Shown here piece by piece: positions 1-10,400 of a stretch of DNA of 64,000 nucleotides; position 1 is the stretch's first letter; every line of letters begins with the position of its first letter. The stretch covers positions 48,608 through 112,607 of the forward strand of contig CACVBU010000749.1 in the NCBI GenBank assembly GCA_902728285.1, written 5' to 3'. Source of the stretch: Clytia hemisphaerica. Its lineage: Eukaryota > Cnidaria > Hydrozoa > Leptothecata > Clytiidae. The notes under the pieces are model-generated. The model did no database searches and was not told where the DNA came from. It saw nothing but the letters and a program-made list of their open reading frames with translations. A program made the position numbers and the translations under genes.

Positions 1-330
1 TTACAAATCTCGGAAAAGAACTCCCAAAGGAATTCCGATACCTAACCCGATTGGTTAATTTCGGAACGACTTCAAGAAAGTCATAATGGCAGATAATTTT
101 AAAAGTTTCTGAGGGAATGTGTGTAATTTATCGATGTTGATGGCTTGTTGATTCTTTAAAGAAAAAAGATAACAGGTATAGCTTTTTCTAATCCTGGAAT
201 ATCGAGGTTCCAGCTACACTGTAATTATTCAACAGGATGTCCTCTTTGAAAAAAGGTCTATATACAATAACATTCGAAAAGTCCTAAAATGATCCTGCAT
301 CGATATGCCGAAACACAGAAAGAAAGAGAA

Positions 331-1103
331 AACAGAACCCCCGTTGTAAGGTTGTTTACATATGACTCGATTTTGCTAGTCTGCATTCTGACAGAAACCA
401 CTTTACTTTTTTTGCTTTTCCGCTGATTCAGCATGTAATCGGTGAAAAAACACAGCTAGAAAGAGAAAACATAACCCCCGTTGTAAGGTTGTTTACATAC
501 GACTCGATTTTGCTAGTCTGCATTCTGACAGAAACCACTTTACTCTTTCCAGACTATCTCAATCGATTGATATTCGATTGCGCTTGATTGATGTTCAATT
601 GCGTTCGATTGCGTTCAATCGTCGATTCATTGACCCCCGGATTGTTCATCGCATAATTTCTACAGGAAATCGAAAGTAATTTCATTTAGCTTGTGATGTT
701 TGAGAGCTTTAAGGATGTTGGGAAGCTGCAAGAATAAAGCCAGACGATCTCAATCGAACGGAATCAACGATCGAACCAGTCGAACAACAATCGAACCAAT
801 CGGATATTACCCAGAATTTTGACGTTCAATTGCGTTCGACAATCGAATTTCAATTGGTCCATTGCGTTCGATTTGGTTCGACTGGTTCGATCGTCGATTC
901 CGTTCGATTGAGATCGTCTGGCTCTTTTTACTTTTCCGCTGATTCAGCATGTAATCGGTGAAAAAACACAGCTAGAAAGAGAAAACAGAACCCCTGTTGT
1001 AAGGTTGTTTACATATGACTCGATTTTGCCAGTCTGCATTCTGACAGAAACCACTTTACTTTTTTTACTTTTCCGCTGATTCAGCATGTAATCGGTGACA
1101 AAA
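331..1103. repeat. Three direct copies of a ~115-bp repeat around a foldback
   Basis: The block containing AACCCCCGTTGTAAGGTTG, TTTACATAYGACTCGATTTT and CATTCTGACAGAAACCACTT occurs at about 331-447, 465-545 and 982-1103. The adjoining stretch CGCTGATTCAGCATGTAATC recurs at about 421, 938 and 1074. The copies are nearly identical and in the same direction. The family is not recognised. The preceding bases 1-330 show no gene or clear repeat. Confidence 0.8.
738..923. repeat. Foldback (inverted-repeat) element rich in TCGA/ATCG
   Basis: The left arm starts AGCCAGACGATCTCAATCGA at 738 and is mirrored by an arm ending at 923. The arms are about 49 bp with one visible mismatch (CAACGATCG against CGACGATCG). 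The interior and the upstream stretch 555-640 are dense in TCGATT/AATCGA words. It lies between copies 2 and 3 of the direct repeat. It looks like a small hairpin MITE; no convincing target duplication is seen. Confidence 0.7.
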
Positions 1104-1189
1104 TTAGTTGCCGAAAAGAGCAATAATTGCTGTTTTTATCCTAAACACCCAACTGGCAGCAGATCTCATCAAACCTCAAATCTACTGTA

Positions 1190-1250
1190 AGTTGGTCTAA
1201 TATCGACATTCCTCGTCTAATTCCGACACCCTTTTTTAGAGACAGGAATA
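1190..1250. repeat. Dispersed short repeat, also at 3070-3130
   Basis: The motif GTTGGTCTAATNTCGACATT followed by CCTCNTCTAAT is found here and again near 3075-3110, in the same orientation. It may be a terminus of an otherwise unrecognised element. The flanking DNA from 1260 to 2220 shows no gene; the open frames on both strands near 1270-1480 match no family I know. Confidence 0.5.
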
Positions 1251-2227
1251 ATATGAAAGCTTGAATCACTGATTGGGAAAGAATAATTCCTCTCTGACTA
1301 TTAAGCAAAGAAAAACAGTTTCAACCCTTCTATCAATTTCAGCTGATAAAAAAGGTGTCGAAATTAGAGGAGGGATGTCGACATTAGACCAAGTTACGGT
1401 ATGCCGGAGATATCTGGCGCACAAGACCCAATTTCCAGACTGGCATCGCAGTGCAGTGGTCGGTTTGAATAATCTCAAATGAGAAAAGACAATGGCAACA
1501 GACCTAGCTACATGAGTGTGTAACTTGCCACGCGAGTGACGTCAAACGCTCCATCGTTTTGCCACTTCTTTGTTCCAGATAGTCGCTTGTGTTCCACTAT
1601 GGATTTTTCATATTTTGATTTAAAAGCCTACTCAGTGCGAAAGAGAAATCATGAATTTTTTAATATGCCATTCATTAACTCAAATCGAATGACTTTGGAG
1701 GTTTGGTGAAATGGTGGGCGAATTGCTGTCCCATGTTTTATCAGATAGTCCCAAGTTAGAGCAGTTGACGGTATCAAAGCTTTCATATGCGATTCCATTT
1801 TAAGAAACTTTCTTTATGGCACTCTGAGCTTAACAAAATGATTTAGATTGAAATGCTAATGTTTGATCGCCATCTTAATCTTTGTAGTAGGGCATAGAAA
1901 ATCATATAAGAGCTAAAAACATGACAAAATCAATCATATTCCTTTTCTTGCAAAGTTTGATATTGCTTCACAACAGAGTTTTATTTTGGACTTCGTTTGT
2001 TTATATTTCACCACAACTGATAAAACAGCGTTGATTAGGTACTTTGAGATTTTTTATAATATTAATATTATAGGTAAATAAGTTAAGTTTTTAATGTCCT
2101 TCTACATTCATCTCATCAGCGAAAAGTGTTTTCAAAGAAGATATTCAGCAAAATTCCAGACTAACTTTTCGCAACTTCAGTGACTTTCCAGGACTTTCTA
2201 GTATTTGCAAGTTTCAAGTTGTAAAAG

Positions 2228-2823
2228 CAGGAGGGTGGGCACGCAGTTACTACAAGACATGATGTGTAGTAAGTGCTTTTTCAACACTTTTTTTCAGAAC
2301 CACCACCCTTTGCAGTTACTACACCTTGGTAGTAACTGTTTTCAGAAAAGATTTCCAGGTACCAACCCTGTTTTTAAGTAATATCATCAAAATCATGCTC
2401 GAAATAACCCTAAATTGCGATTATTTTTCAACCTAAAGCCATTTTTGTGCTAGATTTTCTTTTAATTTACTTGGTTGACAGCTGTTGAGAACATTTTAAT
2501 GATAATTAGGGAAAGCATAATTTCATAGTTGGGTCTGAGAAAAATTTCAAATTTTTTTTCGTCCATTTATAACAAAAACATTTTTTTTAACAAAGAATTT
2601 TTTCACAAAAAAATTCATTTTTTGTGAAAAATTTTGAAAGTTCTTTAAAAAGAATTAAAATATAAGCACTTACTACACCAAAAGTGCTAGTTTTAGTGTT
2701 TGGCACCACCCCCCAAACAGCAGTTACTACACTGTGTAGTAATTGTTTTCATAACTTCTGAATACAGTACCACCACGGTAGTAAGTGTCATACTGTCTTG
2801 TAGTAACTGCGTGCCCCCCCCTG
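2228..2823. mobile_element. 596-bp non-autonomous DNA transposon with subterminal repeats and 7-bp TSD
   Basis: The termini read CAGGAGGGTGGGCACGCAG at the left and, reverse-complemented, CAGGGGGGGGCACGCAG at the right. Both continue into the shared word GCAGTTACTACAAGACA. Flanks 2221-2227 and 2824-2830 are both GTAAAAG, a perfect 7-bp target duplication. The motif AGTTACTACA or a close variant occurs at least eight times in both orientations near the ends (about 2241, 2263, 2312, 2327, 2667, 2722, 2735, 2780 and 2800), like transposase-binding subterminal repeats of hAT elements. There is no transposase ORF. The CA..TG ends suggest hAT, but hAT usually gives 8-bp duplications. Confidence 0.85.
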
Positions 2824-3384
2824 GTAAAAGATCATATTTGAGCAAAACAACTCATGTCATTTCTCTATCAATATTCCTTATCTTGAGAAAACACCTATCA
2901 CTAGCATTTCCATCTGACCTTCCAGCGCAGCTGGTTTATTCCCCTTTTTTGCGAATAAGTTTTCTTGAGTTAACTTAAGTTGAGAAATCAGGCTAGCAAA
3001 AAGTGAATTTTTCTTTTAGAAAAAAGACTAAAATTTGTTTATCTTTATTCTTGCTGCTTCCCAACAACAACCGTATGTTGGTCTAATTTCGACATTCCTC
3101 TTCTAATTTTTACATCCTTCTTCAGTCAGGAACAATGTCTTACTTTGGGACAATTGCCTAGAACTAGGACAATGGCCTAAGAAGGAAATTTTTTTAATTT
3201 GAACCCCCATTTTAGACATTTTAGAGGAAAATGCGCATTCTAAAAACATACATAGCCAATTGAAATTTCTTCTGAACTTATTTCGTATTTTAAGTCTTTA
3301 TTTTGTAGTTTTTCTGACTTTTTGGAATTTTGTGAGTTATTTTCTATGTTTTCCAACTGTTTGAATGATTTTTCAAAAGATCAC

Positions 3385-3470
3385 CACCAGTGGGATTCAA
3401 ACCCACTAAATGCAAAGTTCCGATGATCAGAAACCCAACACTCTGACCACTGCCCCACATGCCAGGAATG
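3385..3470 (-). repeat. tRNA-like sequence, probably a SINE head
   Basis: Read on the minus strand, it has an A-box-like GGGGCAGTGGTCAGAGT and a B-box-like GGTTTGAATCC followed by a matching T-arm (AGTGGGTTTGAATCCCACT). The B box deviates from GGTTCRANNCC and the acceptor arms pair poorly, so a functional tRNA gene is unlikely. A degenerate tRNA-derived SINE is the better reading. The flanking DNA 2831-3384 and 3471-3750 has no gene. Confidence 0.55.
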
Positions 3471-3751
3471 TTTTTCTGACGACTATTTATATTGTACAAA
3501 TTACAGACTATATTAATAGAAAATCACAAAAGAGTGTTTGTTTCAAGCTCCAATCCTGACCCTGACTGATAATAACCCAATTCCTAGCCAATCTGATACC
3601 CAACCACAACCAAACCACACCCATACTCAACCCTACTAGGTTGCCTGCAGGTCCTGACACTATTCCCACAGTCCGGATCCGAAAAATATATTTGTGTCTT
3701 TCGCTTTTATGAAGAAGCCATCACTGCAGCATAATACTGTAATGCTTTTTC

Positions 3752-4380
3752 ATTTATTTTTACTCATTTTGAAAGATGGCTGCAAACACAACATTGACCT
3801 TAAGTCTTCTTTCTTTGTGCTTCTTGGTAATCTCGGCGTATATAATTTCTGCTGTGTGCTTAATTTCCTCCTTTAACATGCTTCTTTTCTTTTCCTCCAT
3901 TTCTTGTAGTTTTCCTGCCAGAAAGGTTTTGAGGTCATTTTTGATGGAATCACGGGTTTTTGTGTTGGTGTTGACCTCGTTGTTTAGTTTTTGTATCTTT
4001 CTTTTTAAGTTCATTTTGCATCATATATTGAGTGTTTTTCCCCACCCTATTTCTTAGGTTTTTCGTTATTTGCATGCATGCAGTTTGAACTTAAGTAATG
4101 ATCATTGTAGGATGTCACGGATATTTGTAGTTGGTACAGGGATAACTGTGTGCACTCATAATGAACTGATCTTTTACATTTTTTGCATGTTAAGTGTTCC
4201 AGGTCTTTGTCTTCAGTACATCTTGACAACGTGCAAGCTTGAGGTGGTGAGGCTGCTTCAAAAGGCTGACATGAGTTGATGTTATTTTCATGAATTTTTG
4301 ATGTTATGATTTGTTTTCGGCCATTTTTTCGAAGAGCGTTGCAAAAACGTCTTATCTAGTTGACGTCAAATAAAAACTAT
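3752..4380 (-). pseudogene. LINE ORF1 fragment (zinc finger plus coiled coil), broken
   Basis: Two minus-strand open frames in different registers are pieces of one ORF1. The segment 4047-4229 encodes a CxxC...HxxC finger (core CKKCKRSVHYEC), closely like the finger CSNCNRMVHYIC in ORF1 of the LINE at 45.8-49.7 kb. The segment 3760-4014 encodes a Lys/Glu-rich coiled coil. At least one frameshift separates them and no ORF2 follows. Upstream, TTGACGTCAA at 4360-4369 matches the same word upstream of ORF1 in the larger LINE. It is a dead, truncated relative. Confidence 0.7.
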
Positions 4381-5270
4381 GGTCAACATCATAAAATTTT
4401 GGATCTTTAATAACATGTAGACTAGCCTTTAAGGCTTGAGTTTTCGAATTAAGATATTTCTTCATTCCCTCGGCCACAATATTTGAAAATGACCAAGAAG
4501 CTTCATTTTTATTTGAGGATAAGGGATTGCAAATATGTTATTGATGTTTCTTTCTCATTTTTGATTACATCTTTCAACTCCAAGTAGTTTTTTTGGTATT
4601 TGGATTTCAAACATTCTTTTTCAAAATAGCGACCTCGCCAAATGCTCCTAGTCTACTTCACTGGACTCAGCGTCATCAAAAATTATCAATAAGCAAAGTT
4701 CAGCCAAAAGTACATTTTTTGGTGCTCTTTCAATTGGTGATGGTTAGAAAGTGCGCATATTTCTTGATTTTGAATTATATATAATAGGCAAAAATAGGAA
4801 AAATGGCTTAGTAAGGACTATTTTGCTGTCATGGTTAAAAAGCTGAGCCTTTTAATAAAAACGTTGTAGAAAAATAAATCAATAATATTGTGGCGTCAAT
4901 TTTGTAGCAAATAAAAAAGGACTAGTTTTATGGAAAAAAGGCAGGTGTTTTGTTTGTCATTGCTATGGTTGTCTATTTCTCTTATGTTCAAGGATATCCT
5001 ACTCAAGTTTAGGATATCCTGAACAAGATCATCCTTATCTATCCTGATTTGAAATTGATAAAAATGTTATTCTTATTCTTATATTTAGAAGAGGTGATCC
5101 CACACCCCAAAAAATGACATACCTGCTGTGTATTTTACAAATTTAATTAATAGTTTTTCAGGCTAAAATGACTGTTTCCTCCAAAATATATATCGTTGGA
5201 GAGTTATTTTTTATGCTGATTCAGAAAGTAACAACCTCCTTTATTTTCTATTTTTCTATTTTTCTTAAGG
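4381..5270. other. Non-coding stretch upstream of EMC2
   Basis: No gene is recognised. The one visible structure is a pair of the perfect palindrome AGGATATCCT at 4991-5000 and 5011-5020, exactly 20 bp apart and bracketed by GTTC and GAAC. The rest is AT-rich with homopolymer runs. Confidence 0.4.
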
Positions 5271-5276
5271 CAGGTC

Positions 5277-5493
5277 TCCACTTTCGCGCGACATGAGCTG
5301 AGTGAAAACCTTTGATGTTTTTGTAAGGTCATTGGTCGGTTGAAAAAGGAATCAATTCCATTGGTCAAAATTGACGTAACGGTTAAAAAAAGTTGAACTT
5401 TATTCAACTTTTTTTTTGTTCAAGCAAAACCTTTTTAGGACGTAATCTTTTCTTTAGTCAAAAAAGGTTGAGCCCATTTTGCGCGAAAGTGGA
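5277..5493. mobile_element. MITE with TCCACTTTCGCGC ends abutting EMC2
   Basis: TCCACTTTCGCGC at 5277-5289 is mirrored by GCGCGAAAGTGGA ending at 5493. There is no internal coding capacity. It contains a perfect hairpin (arms AAAAAAAGTTGAA and TTCAACTTTTTTT, 5385-5415). It ends 66 bp before the EMC2 start codon, so it probably supplies part of that promoter. A clear target duplication is not visible. Confidence 0.65.
5331..5379 (+). promoter_or_regulatory. Candidate EMC2 proximal promoter motifs inside the MITE
   Basis: Two inverted CCAAT boxes (ATTGGT at 5331-5336 and 5360-5365) are followed by a CRE-like TGACGTAA at 5372-5379, about 180-230 bp upstream of the EMC2 ATG. Such spacing is usual for TATA-less housekeeping promoters. 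This is motif matching only; no transcription start can be placed. Confidence 0.35.
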
Positions 5494-5559
5494 TACTTAA
5501 TTAAGTGACCTTTTATTCCTCTTTTTAAAAAGCTGAAAAAAATCATAAGTTAAATAAAT

Positions 5560-6438
5560 ATGACTGAAGAAATCATTGATTTTGAGAATGCTCGTCTGAA
5601 AATGAAGAAATGGAGGGAAGATATTGACAGAAACAGTGAGGAGATTGTTGAATATGGAGAATGCTTGATTGCAGAATATGCTAGCAAGCTAGGGGATGAA
5701 CTCTGGGTCTTATATGAGCAGGTGTTTGTAGCTGCGTTAGATTGCTATCGCATTGACCTGGCAGAAGAATGCTTAGCAGCCCTTCATAAACAATTCCCTA
5801 AAAGCAAGCGTGTATTTAAATTACAAGGGATGTACCATGAAGCAAGACAGCAATATAGTAAAGCAGAAGCCGTTTACACCAAGATGCTCGAAGATGAGCC
5901 AGCCAATTTAGTTGCTAAGAAGCGTTTGATTGCTATGAAGAAGGCACAAAATAAATACGAAGAAACCATCCAGGAATTGAATGATTATTTAAAAGACTTC
6001 ATGGCAGACCAAGAAGCATGGATGGAATTATCAGAGCTTTACATCCATCAACAAGAGTTTGCCAAAGCAGCATTTTGTATGGAAGAGCTCATTTTGTCAC
6101 ATCCACACAACCACTTATATCACCAACGATATGCCGAAATTCATTACACCATTGGTACATCAGAATCCATGGAAAAAGCCAAAAAGTATTTTGCCCAAGC
6201 TTTGAAATTAGATCCGGGAAATGCAAGAGCTTTGTATGGTCTTTACTTAGCAGCTTCTAATTCAGTGCAAGGGAAATCTAATACAAGCTCTAAAAAGAAA
6301 AGTATTAATTTGTCTCAGTGGACTGCTAATAAAATAGTTGATATGTATAGTATGCAGCCAAATGAGAATCAACGTAAGAATATGGAGACCATGTTTGAGG
6401 ACTTACAAATTAGCTTACCTTCTAATATACCTGAATAA
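5560..6438 (+). CDS. EMC2: ER membrane protein complex subunit 2 (EMC2, TTC35)
   Basis: The 292-residue product is a TPR-repeat protein of EMC2 type and length (animal EMC2 is about 297 residues). EMC2 is a cytosolic scaffold subunit of the EMC, which inserts tail-anchored and multipass proteins into the ER membrane. Helical TPR units are visible at about residues 86-119, 154-187 and 188-223, each ending in an acidic/Pro turn (EDEPAN, SHPHN, LDPGN). The N-terminal region with YGECLIAEYASKLGD and WVLYEQVFVAALDC is typical of the family. There is no signal peptide or membrane segment, as expected. The ATG is the first in frame and is preceded by an A-rich leader. The gene is a single uninterrupted exon, whereas EMC2 is usually multi-exon in animals; no poly(A) tract or flanking duplication was seen to prove a retrocopy. 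AATAAA overlaps the stop codon. Confidence 0.96.
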   Translation: MTEEIIDFENARLKMKKWREDIDRNSEEIVEYGECLIAEYASKLGDELWVLYEQVFVAALDCYRIDLAEECLAALHKQFPKSKRVFKLQGMYHEARQQYSKAEAVYTKMLEDEPANLVAKKRLIAMKKAQNKYEETIQELNDYLKDFMADQEAWMELSELYIHQQEFAKAAFCMEELILSHPHNHLYHQRYAEIHYTIGTSESMEKAKKYFAQALKLDPGNARALYGLYLAASNSVQGKSNTSSKKKSINLSQWTANKIVDMYSMQPNENQRKNMETMFEDLQISLPSNIPE

Positions 6439-6727
6439 TAAATTTATATAGTTTTAATTTACTAGTTTTAGTTTCATCAAATTGAATGCTTTCTTTCCTT
6501 TATTTCACATAAATACTGGATTATTCGAAAATAATCTTGAGTGAGTGAATTCGAAATATTCAATCGATTAAAAGGAATGCAGATTGCAGCCGTTTATAAT
6601 GATACTCCTTAGGAATACTCACTTCTCTAGATTAATTTATAATTACTGTAAACCTTAGACATTTACCTCAATTTTTGGAACTTATTATTATTATTTTTTA
6701 GATATGATACGCTCTTGGATAATTAAC

Positions 6728-6954
6728 CTGGGTGTCTACTGGAAAAAATAAGTTTGACACTATTACTAAAATGAAAAATTTAAATTTTGCTTGTTGCAAA
6801 AAAATAAATCCAGATCTAATTGTCTAGATTTAAAAATCTATTATTTTTATTTGCGATATATGAAAATATGAAAACGGTTTCATTCTACATCGTTTATTTT
6901 TTTAAATTTGTCACAAAAGTTGCAACAAATCTCTTTTTTTCAGTAGACACTCAG
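6728..6954. mobile_element. MITE with CTGGGTGTCTACTG ends
   Basis: CTGGGTGTCTACTGGAAAAA at 6728 is mirrored at the right end (TTTTTTCAGTAGACACTCAG, ending 6954); the inverted ends share about 18 of 20 bases. The 227-bp body is AT-rich and non-coding. It lies between EMC2 and GTF2B. The remainder of 6439-7402 shows no gene. Confidence 0.6.
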
Positions 6955-7274
6955 ATTTAGGGAACTAAAGAAGTTTGTAGCACTCAGAAAAGATATCCTC
7001 TAATCTTCTACATTTTATTTCTATCCCAAAAAGCCACAATTTTGACTCGGCAGTAACAAGTAATGAAAGTTTCTTTGAATTTTACTTTGAGTGTTCTTTC
7101 AGCACCACCATCTTGAAAGATTTCTTGAATACTTTGTGCTTTGAAACACTAAACTTATAGAAATAATTTGAATAAATAATTTGATAAACGTCTACTTTAT
7201 ATTTATTTTTCTGGTTCATTTTTTAGGTAACTAACTAAAAATAAAGGGAAAGAAGTAAGATAAAACCAACAACG

Positions 7275-7289
7275 TGTGGTTTAACCACA
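7275..7289 (+). promoter_or_regulatory. Two-fold RUNX-like palindrome upstream of GTF2B
   Basis: TGTGGTTTAACCACA has 7-bp perfect arms around one central base. Each arm matches the Runt-domain consensus TGYGGTY. It sits about 115 bp upstream of the GTF2B start codon. Its role is inferred from the motif alone. Confidence 0.3.
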
Positions 7290-7402
7290 AAGTGCACCTC
7301 TCGCACCTGCACACTGATTCTGAACTGGGGAGAACAGCCGCATTTGTTTGTGATTCATTTTGAGGCAATTCGCTCTACTTGGACCTGTTCCTATAAATCA
7401 AA

Positions 7403-7413
7403 ATGTCTTCAAG
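7403..7413 (+). CDS. GTF2B: GTF2B exon 1 (start codon)
   Basis: ATG TCT TCA AG is followed by the donor gtaaat. The 11-bp coding exon gives Met-Ser-Ser and two bases of codon 4. It was chosen because it is the only upstream ATG that splices in frame to the zinc-ribbon exon and matches the short N-terminus of TFIIB. Confidence 0.85.
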
Positions 7414-10400
7414 GTAAATAGTTGTAATTTTCAAATTTCAAATTGTTGAAACTATTCTTTATTGTTTAACGTCCAGATTGCTGAAGGAAATAATATTGTC
7501 GAGAATCCTTAATTTCCGTCATTATCTATTTCTATCTTGAAGATCTGTGAAGTTCGAAATATCGTTTAATAATTGCTATCTTGTATTATACTCTTATTTC
7601 TTTTCTCACGCTAGTTAACTTTTGACTTACTACTATCAGTTCTTTTGAAATGGGCCTGTCTATATTTTTACCCATTTTTTCTATTACAAAACGTGCTTAT
7701 GTTATATACTGTAATTGGATCATTTTGATTTCATTACTCATTAGACGTAGTTATGGTGGAGGTTCAAAGTTGAGCTGTCCAAACCATCCCAATGCACATT
7801 TAGTGGAAGATCATCGAGCTGGTGACATGGTTTGTCCTGAATGTGGTCTTGTAGTTGGTGACAGGTATGTGTGAAAATTTTCTTAACCTATCAAAGAAAT
7901 TGTGACTAACCTGTTTTCTCGTCAGTAACTCTTTATAAATCGATAGTTTTGCATCGTTGAACCATAGGAAATTTTCCTGGATTTTAATAACTACCCTTTC
8001 GTAGGGGGAGGGTTAAATTTTTCTCGGAAAGGGGAGGACAAGCTGGGGTAATCATAGGAGACTTGCCTAGCTTAGCCACTAGTATTGAATGATAATGATA
8101 AATAATTAACCTCAGTGTTGTTTGTTTGGTTTCTTTACCTTTACTTTCGCCAGCTTTTTTTTCAAAGACAAATTATTCTAGTCGCAAGCAATCAATGACT
8201 TTTGATGACTTACATTAATATTTAAATAGTAAAAAAATTATATTAATAACAATCACTCCTTATTTTTTCTGGAACCCCTACATCCATTAACAATAAGGAG
8301 ATTTGTTGTGCATCTCATGTAGAAATTACATGGGTGAGCGTCTAGTCCTCTTGCATAATCTCTCATGCAGATGATATTGGGCCACTCAAAGCCGTGGATA
8401 GATCTATAGTTCTCGTTCAATAAAATATTACTATCTACAAGATATTGATATGGACTTACCCTCCTGGATTTTTCGATATTGTCACTCTTAGAATTTTTCA
8501 CTTCTAGTACAAAAAAATGTCGGTTTATACCCTTGTCAAAATTCGATATTATATTGAAATAATTTGATGATAATTTGGTTCCAAAAAATCATTGAATTTT
8601 CGACATCAAGATGACTTCAGCTGGACTTAAACAAATATATACCTTTGCCTATCTAGGACTAGGCAGTTTGCGTAGAATAATACTCTATCATTATGCTCAT
8701 ACTAATTTTAATGCTTGATTTTCTAAATTTTTCAATTTCTTGAATTAATTTTCAGCTTTATTCAAATTTAATTCTTACAAATAACTATTTTGTAGTGGAA
8801 ATTTAATGTTATAATTTTTTTGATTTTAGCCAAAATAGGGTCGGTCCGGTCCCGTAGAACAACAAATTAAATTGGTCTCGCCTTACCGAGATTAAACATT
8901 TTTCAATATATTCAATTTATGGAGCGGACGACTGTTTGTGGATTTTGAAATCCTTTAAAGCCTGCTGATATTTCAATGTTTGGTCACACATGTGGCTCGT
9001 TCATCGGCTCGTTCATCTATTGTTTCACATTCTATTTTGATGCCATTTTGAAGCCAGATAAATAGCATAACAATAAAACTTTAGAATCTTTCGTATTTTT
9101 TAACAAGGTGCATCGGTCAACCTTCAGGGAAAATTGTGAAATTCGTATACAAATATCAATTCGCTCAAGAAACCGGTTAGCAGCAAGGATGGTATCCATA
9201 GGCAATTGTCCATTGCCTAAATTGAATTTATTCAATATATTTGATTTATAGAACGGACAATTGTTGTGGATTCGGAACTCTTCAAAATCTTTGATATATC
9301 GAGTCTGGCTTGCACGTCTGGCTTGACCACTGCCTCGCTGACCTTTTGTTCCAGACTCTGTTTTGATGCCATTTTAAATCAAAATAGATAGCATATAAGG
9401 TCCTAGTCTACACAATAGAAAGCTCCAGGCTTTTAGACTTTACTCTTGGTCTATAGGCACTGCTATAGGCGGCCACTAGTAACCCCCACCGGGAATTGAT
9501 TATTAATAGGTTTAAACATAATAGACAACTTTCACAAATATGTTTATCAATAGAGATTTCAAATAAAAGAATGTTCAAAATCCTGCTGATTGGCTTACGT
9601 TTCGAAACAGTCTATTCCTTCATTAAAACCTCAGTGCGCATGCGATGTATCCGCAGAATTTCAATATTCAAAACAAGAGCAGTGCTCATATCCCGAAGTG
9701 TAGGAGTTTTACGTTCGAAACGGAGAAAGATATGATGTAGCCTAATAAGGTCTCAAATAAACCTCCTGGGTTATTATTTTTTGAAAATTTTTAAAACCTC
9801 GTTCGTTTTAGAGAAATTTTTTTGGGGTGTAACGGGAACTAGTTTTGGCCTATAAATCTGTATTTCTTATAGTTAATAAGTTCTTACAGTGTATCTTGAA
9901 TAAACTAGATATCCAAAGTAGCGTCTCTCATCTGCTTGAGCAATACTTTCTCACTTACCGTTAGGTTGGACGCTTGAATTCGGCTATTAAGTGTAGCGTT
10001 TTACAGCTACAGGCAGTCGAAGTCGATAAAAGGGTCATATGTTTATGATTTTCATTATTGTTGATTCTAGGACCTTAAAATACTCTTGGAAATATTAAGA
10101 TATAAGGAATTCGATATTCACCACAAGTGTGCTTATTTTGGTCAAGGGAGGGGTACCTAGCTTTTTAGGCGCGTGGTAGCAAAATTTTTCTGGGGTGGCC
10201 AAGCAGAGTCTCGTTCCCTTTCCAGAGGTTTTATGTTTTTGGTTCCCCCTCTCTATACATTTAATTTGCTTACAAATACAAACGAAGCACTTTTTTCTCC
10301 TTCTCTCTCTCTCTCTAAACAACTTTAATAGGTTTTTCTCCTATTACAGCAATTTCTAACAAAAAATTCGTTTGATAATAGAAAAACTAAATCATGAACA

